Shown here: positions 1 to 4,774 of the stretch, piece after piece | Position numbering within the stretch: position 1 is the stretch's first letter | How the letters are laid out: every line of letters starts with the position of its first letter | From: DATJXG01 sp035500455 | Lineage (GTDB): Bacteria; Acidobacteriota; Terriglobia; Terriglobales; Acidobacteriaceae | Length of the DNA: 6,242 bases | Direction: 5' to 3' | Assembly: GCA_035500455.1 (NCBI GenBank) | Contig: DATJXG010000387.1 | Span: forward strand, 1 to 6,242 | Position numbers and translations under genes: made by a program | Notes under the pieces: generated by a model | Told to the model about the DNA's origin: nothing | Database searches by the model: none | What the model saw: only the letters and a program-made list of their open reading frames with translations

Positions 1-345
1 CAGCCTGGCGAACTCTTCTCCGGCCGCCAGCAAAGCGCGGCCAAGTTGTTTTTTCTGCAGGGCGGGCCTGACGGTCAGCATTGCGAGATGCCAGACGCCG
101 TTCTCGCCAGGGTCGAGGCGTACGGTTCCTAAGAGAGAGCCGTCGCTTTCGTCGCGATGGATCAGCAGGTGGGGCGGAGGCTCCGTGGCCAGGTCCTCCC
201 GCAGCAAAGATTCGTTGATGCGCTGCCCTTCGATGACTCCCGCCTCAACATTCCAGCTCGCCGAAGGCCCGGTGCCGCGAAAGGCGAGGTTCACCAGGTC
301 GACGATCTCAGGATAGTCGGCTTCAACCGTGGGGCTGAGGAGCAT
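1..345 (-). CDS. GNAT-family N-acetyltransferase, partial (C-terminus beyond the left edge)
   Basis: Translating the minus strand from an ATG at 345 gives 115 uninterrupted residues that run off the window. The start reads MLLSPTVEADYPEIVDLVNL, a typical GNAT opening in which an acidic pair leads into the first helix. A WNVEAGVIEGQR segment follows at about residues 31-42, as in small GNATs carrying a W-x-x-E-x-x-x-x-x-G-Q-R motif. Residues 86-106 form the beta4/motif A region (HLAMLTVRPALQ, then LGRALL), which in this superfamily binds the acetyl-CoA pyrophosphate. The Q-x-x-G-x-G signature reads Q97-K-K-Q-L-G102, so its first glycine is replaced by Gln. The expected product acetylates a small-molecule or protein amine in the cytoplasm; the substrate cannot be told. 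No convincing Shine-Dalgarno precedes the ATG. An in-frame TTG 18 codons upstream is possible, but stops lie further upstream. The gene follows the larger GNAT gene on the same strand. Confidence 0.85.
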   Translation of the reverse strand, partial: MLLSPTVEADYPEIVDLVNLAFRGTGPSASWNVEAGVIEGQRINESLLREDLATEPPPHLLIHRDESDGSLLGTVRLDPGENGVWHLAMLTVRPALQKKQLGRALLAAGEEFARL

Positions 346-465
346 GCTGGCAATTTTACTGTGAGGACGGGGCGACAGCTTCTTGCAATCCCTCAACGTT
401 GCTCACGGCAGGCGCCTCGCGCAAACTACGCACAAATATTACGCCGGCGGGATGGCTGCCAACGG
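346..465. other. Spacer between two co-oriented acetyltransferase genes
   Basis: This 120-bp stretch separates the stop of the 299-residue GNAT gene from the ATG of the partial GNAT gene. In the downstream gene's frame it holds two stop codons, so the genes are not a split fusion. I see no strong hairpin followed by a T-run and no clear promoter. Co-transcription is possible but not shown. Confidence 0.5.
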
Positions 466-1365
466 CTAATAGAGTATCGACGGAAGGTAAGCTCCGGCGG
501 GCTCCTTGTAGAAGCCCAGGGTCATGAGGGTCAGCGGCTGTACCACGCGGAGGCCATGCTCCAGGCACCAGCGGAACAGAGCTGCGTTTCGCGTCGGAAC
601 CAGAATGCCCGGCCCCAGAAACGCCTCGGCGTTGGCGATCAACGCCTGCACATCCGGGTTGCTCTCACCAACCATGTGCCCGAAAAAGCCGATCAGCGTG
701 GCATACGCTGCGATTCGTCCTTCCCGCTCGGCAACCACCGCAGTGCCTTGCGCGATCGCGTCGCGAAGTTCGCCGCTGCGGTCGTGACCGTGTACGCTTC
801 GGCAAAGGCGGTCGCATGCCTCCAGATCGGCCATGCGCGCGGGACGCACGCTGTAACCTGGCGCGGACGCCTTGATCGGCGGGCCTTGCATGGTGGAGAT
901 CGGCTCGCGCGCGTCAAACCCCAGCTTGGTGTAAAGAGAAAGAGAGCGGTTGTGGAAGGCGGCCTGCAGCAGCCGCGCACCCTGGAAGCCCCGTTCCGCG
1001 GAACGCGTAAGCACCGCTTCCATGAGCGCGCGTCCGGCGCCCTTATTCTGCGCCTCGGGATCAATGGTAATCGGCCCAACCCCTGCAATGGTCGAGCGTT
1101 CATCCAGGCAGTTGCTGCCCAGCATCTTTCCACCGTTCTCTCCGCCCGCCTCCGCCACCACGCAATAGAAGCCGGGATGGGCAAACAACGTGGAAAGAAC
1201 GGCGGTGGCTCGCTCGACCGAGGGAAAGTCGGGCGGGAACCCATGCTCGGTTGAAATCTTAGTGAAGGCCTCGTAGCAGATGCGGCCACAGGCTGGAGCG
1301 TCCTCCGGCCTGGCTCTACGAACCGCTATCGGTGAAGCATCTAACCCGTGCTGGCGCGGTGCCAT
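466..1365 (-). CDS. Two-domain GNAT-family N-acetyltransferase
   Basis: The product is a 299-residue cytoplasmic protein. Residues 12-155 form a canonical GNAT fold: beta1/alpha1 at IAVRRARPEDAPACGRICYEAF, beta4 at VGPITIDPEA, motif A as Q106-N-K-G-A-G111 followed by RALM for acetyl-CoA pyrophosphate binding, and motif B as HNRSLSLYTKLGF (about 138-150). Residues 170-299 start again with YSVRPARMADLEACDRLCR, a second GNAT-like beta1/alpha1. This half has no Q-x-x-G-x-G signature, so it is probably a catalytically silent or substrate-shaping domain. It ends in GFYKEPAGAYLPSILY, a tail I associate with such two-domain acetyltransferases. The ATG at 1365 is supported by GGAG five bases upstream (1374-1371), and the stop is TAG. 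The gene is divergent from the radical SAM gene and lies upstream of a second GNAT gene. The substrate is unknown. Confidence 0.88.
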   Translation of the reverse strand: MAPRQHGLDASPIAVRRARPEDAPACGRICYEAFTKISTEHGFPPDFPSVERATAVLSTLFAHPGFYCVVAEAGGENGGKMLGSNCLDERSTIAGVGPITIDPEAQNKGAGRALMEAVLTRSAERGFQGARLLQAAFHNRSLSLYTKLGFDAREPISTMQGPPIKASAPGYSVRPARMADLEACDRLCRSVHGHDRSGELRDAIAQGTAVVAEREGRIAAYATLIGFFGHMVGESNPDVQALIANAEAFLGPGILVPTRNAALFRWCLEHGLRVVQPLTLMTLGFYKEPAGAYLPSILY

Positions 1366-1420
1366 AAAGTCTCCATTCCGCCGACGGGTGAGTGTATCGC
1401 AGATTCAGGGGTGCGAGAGG

Positions 1421-1434
1421 CGCGGGGCGCCGCG
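1421..1434. repeat. GC-rich inverted repeat (hairpin)
   Basis: CGCGG (1421-1425) and CCGCG (1430-1434) pair perfectly around a four-base GGCG loop. A flanking G-T wobble could extend the stem. It lies about 55 bp upstream of the two-domain GNAT start. No T-run follows on either strand, so it is not a classical terminator. In DNA this GC-rich it may be fortuitous. Confidence 0.3.
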
Positions 1435-1632
1435 TGCGGCCCATCGAAGAATAGGGAATCTAAACCAGCTGTTGAGAAAATCTCGGCCAAGCATTCCCGC
1501 TTTGGGCAAAACACCGCCCGAGAACTTCAAAGGAAGAAAAGGAGTTGCGGCCGCATTCGTCAGGATCGTATCGGCTGGTTGCTCCCATCCCGAGAAGAGC
1601 ACTCGAAAACTGCCCAATGAGTTGACCATCGG

Positions 1633-1641
1633 TGCTACAAT
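1633..1641 (+). promoter_or_regulatory. Possible extended -10 promoter for the radical SAM gene
   Basis: TGCTACAAT matches the TGnTATAAT extended -10 pattern with one mismatch in the hexamer. It would start transcription near 1648 and give a leader of roughly 105 nt before the ATG at 1754. A TTGACC hexamer at 1622-1627 resembles a -35 box but is only 8 bp away, too close to work with this -10. No good -35 lies at 16-18 bp, which is tolerable for extended -10 promoters. Assigned by eye only. Confidence 0.33.
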
Positions 1642-1650
1642 TTGCCCTGC

Positions 1651-1674
1651 CTTTAAAGCAATCCTTAAAAGCAA
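1651..1674. repeat. Imperfect 11-bp direct repeat in the leader region
   Basis: CTTTAAAGCAA (1651-1661) and CTTAAAAGCAA (1664-1674) match at 10 of 11 positions with a two-base gap, a 13-bp period. They lie just after the candidate -10 element, where a repressor or other DNA-binding protein could act. This could also be chance in a locally AT-richer patch. Confidence 0.3.
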
Positions 1675-1753
1675 GCCGGCCACGGCGACGAAAAATCGTC
1701 ATCTGCTCGACGCCCCGTGCGGTACGAAAATACTCCGGACGCATTTTCAAGAA

Positions 1754-3322
1754 ATGGGGCCCTTGAGAATCCTTCTCTACAATCCGGACAACGGCGTAAC
1801 TCGCAATTTCATGCCCCATCTCTGGATGTTTCTTCTCCAGGCCCTAACCCCTCCCGAACACGAAGTTTTCTTAATCGACGGCAACGCCCAGGCGATGGAT
1901 GAATCCACGATCGCCCAATATGTAACCCAAAACAAAATTGGACTAGTGGGCATTGGCGCCATGACTCGCATGGTGGCGAAGGCCTATCGCATGGCGGATG
2001 CGATTCGGGCCGCCGGCGTGCCCGTGGTGATGGGCGGTCCTCATGTCACCGAGGAGTTCGATGAAGCTCTCGGCCGCGATGGCGGCCCGCGCCATGCCGA
2101 CGCGGTAGCTCTGGGCGAAGCCGATGAAACCTGGCCTCGCATCGTGGCGGATGCCGTCCGCGGGGAACTGAAAGACGTTTACGCGCCGGTGGATGCGGAG
2201 GGCAAGGACAAAAAACCGTCGCTGAAGGATTATCCCTCGATCCCCTGGGACTCGATCGATCTTCGCCAGTTCAACCTACTGCCCAAGGCGTTGACTCCTC
2301 TGCTCAACCGGGTCGGCGAAGGCTGGGGAACGTTTCGCATTATTCCGGTCGAGTCCGGACGCGGCTGTCCCTATGGTTGCGAGTTCTGCACGGTCACCGG
2401 ATTTTTCGGCGACTCCATTCGTTTTCGCTCGAATCAGAGCGTGGTGGATGAGCTGCTGCTTCTGAAAGCCCGCGCCCGTAAGGAAAAAGGGCAGATTGCC
2501 GTCTTCTTCATTGATGACAACTTCGCCATCAACATCAAGCGCACCAAGTCTCTGCTGCGCGACATCATCGCCGCCAACGCGCAGGTTCACTGGGTCGCGC
2601 AGATCAGCGCCAACCTGCTGCGCGATGAAGAACTGGTGGACCTGATTGCCGCTTCCGGCGGCAAATGGGTCTTCATCGGCATGGAATCGATCGACCCCAC
2701 TAATCTCAAAGACGTCAACAAAGGATTCAACAAGCCTGGCGAGTACGCCGCTGTGCTGCAACGCCTGGCGCAGCGCAACGTGTACGCCATCACCTCATTC
2801 ATCTTTGGCATGGACAATGACACCGTGGGGGTGGCCGAGCGCACCCTGCAACAAGTGCGCACCTGGCCTCCCGGCCTGCCGATTTTCGGACTGCTCACTC
2901 CACTGCCCGCAACCCCCCTGTATAAGCGCCTGGAGACCGCCGGCCGCCTCACCCGTCCCAAGCACTGGAGGGAATTCATTCCCTTCGCCATGGCCCACAC
3001 GCCGTTGAAGATGACCATTCAAGAAGCCCATGACGAAGTGAAATACGGATGGGCCCATGCCTACAGCCCCGAAGCGCTGGCCCAGGCTGTCGCCTCGCTC
3101 GACGATCAACCCCTCGGTTACCGCATCAACATCTTCCTGGCGCGGCTTTGCTTCCGCGGAATCTATTTCCCCATGATGGGCAAGCTGGCGTGGCTAAGAG
3201 TCGTCGCCCAGAATTGGCGGACGATTTATAAGCTTTTGAAAGAAGCTATCTTTGGACGTCCGGCCATAGGCGCGGAAACTGAAGAACTGGATGTTTTGGC
3301 TGACGCAACCCCCGGTTCGTAG
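1754..3322 (+). CDS. B12-binding-domain radical SAM protein, substrate unknown
   Basis: The product is 522 residues from ATG 1754; the open frame extends further upstream but without conserved sequence. Residues about 4-140 look like a cobalamin-binding Rossmann domain: RILLYNPDNG at the start, VGIGAMTRMVAKAYRMADAI and VVMGGPHVTEEF in the middle, and DAVALGEADETWPRIV at its end. A linker (about 150-195) leads to the radical SAM core, with E200-S-G-R-G and the cluster motif C205-PYG-C209-EF-C212 (CxxxCxxC), which binds a 4Fe-4S cluster and S-adenosylmethionine. Core strands follow at VFFIDDNFAIN, WVFIGMESID and ITSFIFGMDND. FGLLTPLPATPLY (378-390) resembles the TPLPGTPLY motif of B12 radical SAM methylases such as hopanoid-type enzymes. 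The tail (about 455-500) is rich in hydrophobic and basic residues and may associate with membranes. Such enzymes often methylate or rearrange unactivated carbons; the substrate here is not deducible. The ribosome-binding site is weak. Confidence 0.9.
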   Translation: MGPLRILLYNPDNGVTRNFMPHLWMFLLQALTPPEHEVFLIDGNAQAMDESTIAQYVTQNKIGLVGIGAMTRMVAKAYRMADAIRAAGVPVVMGGPHVTEEFDEALGRDGGPRHADAVALGEADETWPRIVADAVRGELKDVYAPVDAEGKDKKPSLKDYPSIPWDSIDLRQFNLLPKALTPLLNRVGEGWGTFRIIPVESGRGCPYGCEFCTVTGFFGDSIRFRSNQSVVDELLLLKARARKEKGQIAVFFIDDNFAINIKRTKSLLRDIIAANAQVHWVAQISANLLRDEELVDLIAASGGKWVFIGMESIDPTNLKDVNKGFNKPGEYAAVLQRLAQRNVYAITSFIFGMDNDTVGVAERTLQQVRTWPPGLPIFGLLTPLPATPLYKRLETAGRLTRPKHWREFIPFAMAHTPLKMTIQEAHDEVKYGWAHAYSPEALAQAVASLDDQPLGYRINIFLARLCFRGIYFPMMGKLAWLRVVAQNWRTIYKLLKEAIFGRPAIGAETEELDVLADATPGS

Positions 3323-3475
3323 CCGACCACCGCGGCAAATCACAGCGATAATTCAGTCGGAGCAAAGCAAGTGCGGGTGCCCCACCATGGCCCGGATTTG
3401 TGCGGTATTCTGTCCTGTAACAGTTCGCCGCCAGGTCAGCGTCATCGGGAATCCAGTAGGTTGCGATTCCGAAGC
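3323..3475. other. Convergent spacer between radical SAM and aldo/keto reductase genes
   Basis: This 153-bp spacer separates two genes that face each other. I found no strong bidirectional terminator with T-runs. It contains a short GGGTGCCCCACC element (3375-3386), which can form a 4-bp hairpin (GGTG/CACC), and an inverted repeat beside the aldo/keto reductase stop, listed separately. Short open frames crossing the area show no protein-like composition. Confidence 0.5.
3445..3472 (-). terminator. Inverted repeat just after the aldo/keto reductase stop, weak terminator candidate
   Basis: GGAATC (3448-3453) pairs with GATTCC (3465-3470) around an 11-base loop, and two more pairs form beyond a one-base bulge (3445-3446 with 3471-3472). 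On the minus strand it begins about four bases after the TAA of the aldo/keto reductase gene. The position suits a terminator or a transcript-end hairpin. No U-tract follows, so intrinsic termination is doubtful. Confidence 0.3.
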
Positions 3476-4504
3476 TTAGCTTACCGGCGGAGGATTTCTT
3501 TGAGTGAATTGGCGCTGGTGCCAGTAGGGGTAAATCGGAGTGCGATCGCTGGCGGCGTCCAGGCGGGCTACCTGCTCAGGCGTGAGGTTCCATCCGGCGG
3601 CGGCGAGGTTTTGGCGGAGTTGCTCTTCGTTGCGGGCGCCGATGATCACGTTGGCTACGGTGGGCCGCTGCAGGAGCCAGTTCAGGGCTACCTGCGGCAC
3701 GCTCTTGCCGGTTTCCTTCGCGACTTCCTGGGCGGCGTCCACTACCTTATATAGGTATTCCTCCGGGACGGGCGGACCCTGCTCGGCGGTGGAATGCAGC
3801 CGGCTGACTTTGGGCAGCGGCTGGTTACGGCTGATTTTGCCGGTGAGGCGGCCCCATCCCAGGGGGCTCCAGACGATGGTCGCCACGTTCTGGTCGAGGC
3901 CCAGCGGCATGAGTTCCCACTCGAAGTCGCGGCCGATCAGCGAATAGTAGGCTTGGTGGGCCACGTAACGCGCCCAGCCGTAGCGCTCCGAGATCGAGAG
4001 CGACTTCATCAGGTGCCATCCCGAAAAATTCGAGCAGGCGATGTAGCGCACTTTGCCGCTCTGCACCAGGGTGTCGAGCGTTTTGAGAGCTTCTTCGATC
4101 GGGGTGAGCGCGTCGAAACCGTGCAGATGATAGATGTCGATGTAATCGGTGTTGAGGCGCCGCAGGCTGGCTTCGCAAGCCTGGATCAGATGATAGCGCG
4201 AGGAGCCGACGTCGTTGGGGCCTTCGCTCATGGCGAAAGTGGCTTTGGTGGAGATCAGAACTTTGTCGCGGCGGCCGGCGATGGCTTTGCCGAGGATCTC
4301 TTCGGAAGCGCCTTTGGAGTAAACGTCGGCGGTGTCGAACATGTTGACGCCGGCTTCCAGGCAGATATCCACCAGGCGGGTGGCTTCGGTGACGTCGGTG
4401 TTGCCCCAGGCGGCGAAAAACTCGCCGCGGCCGCCGAAGGTGACGGTGCCCAGGCTGAGGACAGGAACTTTGAGTCCGGAGTGACCGAGTTGGCGGAATT
4501 CCAT
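3476..4504 (-). CDS. Aldo/keto reductase (NADPH-dependent type)
   Basis: The product is a 342-residue cytoplasmic TIM-barrel oxidoreductase that should reduce aldehydes or ketones, or oxidise alcohols, with a nicotinamide cofactor. The start MEFRQLGHSGLKVPVLSLGT is the standard family opening, which fixes the ATG at 4504; the frame stays open 52 codons further upstream but without family sequence. The catalytic tetrad is visible: D57 and Y62 in FDTADVY, K87 in STK, and H128 in YIDIYHLHG. Cofactor-binding elements include S158-N159, Q184, VWSPLGWGRLTGK (about 211-223) and IIGARNEEQLRQNL (about 287-300). The ending, PYWHQRQFTQRNPPPVS, is slightly extended. A purine-rich AAGGA lies 13 bases before the ATG, a little far for a strong ribosome-binding site. 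The gene is divergent from glutamine synthetase and convergent with the radical SAM gene, so context does not suggest a substrate. Confidence 0.93.
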   Translation of the reverse strand: MEFRQLGHSGLKVPVLSLGTVTFGGRGEFFAAWGNTDVTEATRLVDICLEAGVNMFDTADVYSKGASEEILGKAIAGRRDKVLISTKATFAMSEGPNDVGSSRYHLIQACEASLRRLNTDYIDIYHLHGFDALTPIEEALKTLDTLVQSGKVRYIACSNFSGWHLMKSLSISERYGWARYVAHQAYYSLIGRDFEWELMPLGLDQNVATIVWSPLGWGRLTGKISRNQPLPKVSRLHSTAEQGPPVPEEYLYKVVDAAQEVAKETGKSVPQVALNWLLQRPTVANVIIGARNEEQLRQNLAAAGWNLTPEQVARLDAASDRTPIYPYWHQRQFTQRNPPPVS

Positions 4505-4531
4505 AGGTCTCGCGTCTTCCTTGAGGTGGTA

Positions 4532-4537
4532 ATTGTA
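4532..4537 (-). promoter_or_regulatory. Possible -10 element for the aldo/keto reductase gene
   Basis: On the minus strand the hexamer TACAAT (4537 to 4532) matches the -10 consensus at five of six positions. It lies about 28 bp before the ATG, which would give a very short leader that still includes AAGGA. No good -35 hexamer occurs at the usual 16-18 bp, so this is only a candidate. Confidence 0.25.
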
Positions 4538-4563
4538 GCGGAATGGAGCGCTCGAAGGTTTTT

Positions 4564-4578
4564 GATGCTTGCAGCATC
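4564..4578. repeat. Perfect 5-bp inverted repeat
   Basis: GATGC (4564-4568) and GCATC (4574-4578) pair exactly around TTGCA. With its symmetric arms it could be a hairpin or a small dyad operator upstream of the aldo/keto reductase gene. It is short enough to occur by chance. Confidence 0.35.
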
Positions 4579-4591
4579 GCGAGGGAGACAT

Positions 4592-4615
4592 TTTTCCTAC
4601 ATCTTTTCCTACATC
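4592..4615. repeat. Perfect 12-bp tandem duplication (two copies)
   Basis: TTTTCCTACATC occurs at 4592-4603 and again immediately at 4604-4615 with no mismatches. It lies between the divergent promoters, about 160-180 bp upstream of the glutamine synthetase ATG. A two-copy tandem repeat can arise by replication slippage, or can serve as paired binding sites for a regulator. Because 12 is a multiple of three, it leaves the open minus-strand frame intact as DVGK-DVGK, which explains why the aldo/keto reductase frame extends upstream. Confidence 0.8.
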
Positions 4616-4688
4616 GCTCGCGGCGGCCGGAGTGCCCGCGGACACGAAAGGCATAAACACCTTCGATATGCGTCATAAGAGGTTTCGA

Positions 4689-4719
4689 TTGGCACTTTCT
4701 TGCTTGCTCCCGCTACTCT
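4689..4719 (+). promoter_or_regulatory. Possible glutamine synthetase promoter (sigma-70-like, overlapping a sigma-54-like motif)
   Basis: TTGGCA (4689-4694) matches the -35 consensus at five of six positions, and a poor -10, TACTCT, follows at 4714-4719 with a long 19-bp gap. The same bases form TTGGCAC...TTGC (4689-4703), which resembles the -24/-12 sigma-54 promoter, but the gap between TGGCAC and TTGC is four bases instead of five. Either reading would start transcription roughly 45-60 bp before the ATG. Neither is a clean match. Confidence 0.3.
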
Positions 4720-4766
4720 ATTTGTTCGTCCAATCGGGCCTGGATTTTCCAGCGCTCTAAAACAAT

Positions 4767-4770
4767 GGAG
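4767..4770 (+). promoter_or_regulatory. Ribosome binding site selecting the glutamine synthetase start
   Basis: GGAG lies four bases before the ATG at 4775. It supports this start over the upstream in-frame ATG at 4700, whose translated extension is unlike glutamine synthetase. The gap is slightly short but workable. Confidence 0.6.
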
Positions 4771-4774
4771 TTCC

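Larger units (their letters stand above)
1366..1753. other. 388-bp divergent intergenic region
   Basis: This region separates the 5' ends of the two-domain GNAT gene (minus) and the radical SAM gene (plus). The radical SAM reading frame stays open through it, but the translation is compositionally random (for example CERRGAPRAAHRRIGNLNQLL) and would overlap the 5' end of the GNAT gene. I therefore treat it as non-coding. It contains a GC-rich hairpin near the GNAT side, a TGCTACAAT extended -10-like element, and an imperfect 11-bp direct repeat, listed separately. No tRNA cloverleaf or recognisable riboswitch core was seen. In particular I did not find a convincing cobalamin riboswitch B12 box, which would have suited the neighbouring B12-type enzyme. 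Confidence 0.6.
4505..4774. other. Divergent intergenic region between aldo/keto reductase and glutamine synthetase
   Basis: This 270-bp region carries the 5' control sequences of both genes. From left to right it holds a TACAAT -10-like hexamer on the minus strand, a short perfect hairpin (4564-4578), a 12-bp tandem duplication (4592-4615) and promoter-like sequence for glutamine synthetase (4689-4719). Open frames run into it from both genes, but neither extension looks like protein from the respective family. Confidence 0.6.

Noticed and set aside
346..465. A frameshift joining the two acetyltransferase genes into one original protein
   Set aside because: The 299-residue protein has a complete two-domain layout and natural ending, the spacer holds several stops, and the next gene begins with its own complete GNAT opening.
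157..1254. Long plus-strand open frame (365 codons) across the acetyltransferase genes
   Set aside because: It is antisense to two clear GNAT genes, rich in Arg, Gly and Gln with no family-like motifs, and is a shadow of high-GC codon use.
1280..1753. In-frame 158-codon N-terminal extension of the radical SAM protein
   Set aside because: The extension overlaps the divergent GNAT 5' end and has random-looking composition. The conserved B12-domain opening begins right after the ATG at 1754.
1366..1753. Cobalamin riboswitch upstream of the B12 radical SAM gene
   Set aside because: I looked for the conserved B12 box and the expected paired elements and saw none convincing. A covariance-model scan would settle it.
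4505..4660. 52-codon N-terminal extension of the aldo/keto reductase
   Set aside because: The family's usual start is MEFRQLG at 4504. The extension includes the DVGK duplication created by the 12-bp tandem repeat and no signal peptide or known domain.
3794..4678. 294-codon plus-strand open frame opposite the aldo/keto reductase
   Set aside because: It is antisense to a gene with a full catalytic tetrad, and its translation is a mirror of that gene's codon bias.
4700..4774. 25-codon upstream start for glutamine synthetase
   Set aside because: The ATG at 4775 has GGAG at a workable distance, whereas the upstream start overlaps the promoter-like sequence and encodes nothing conserved.
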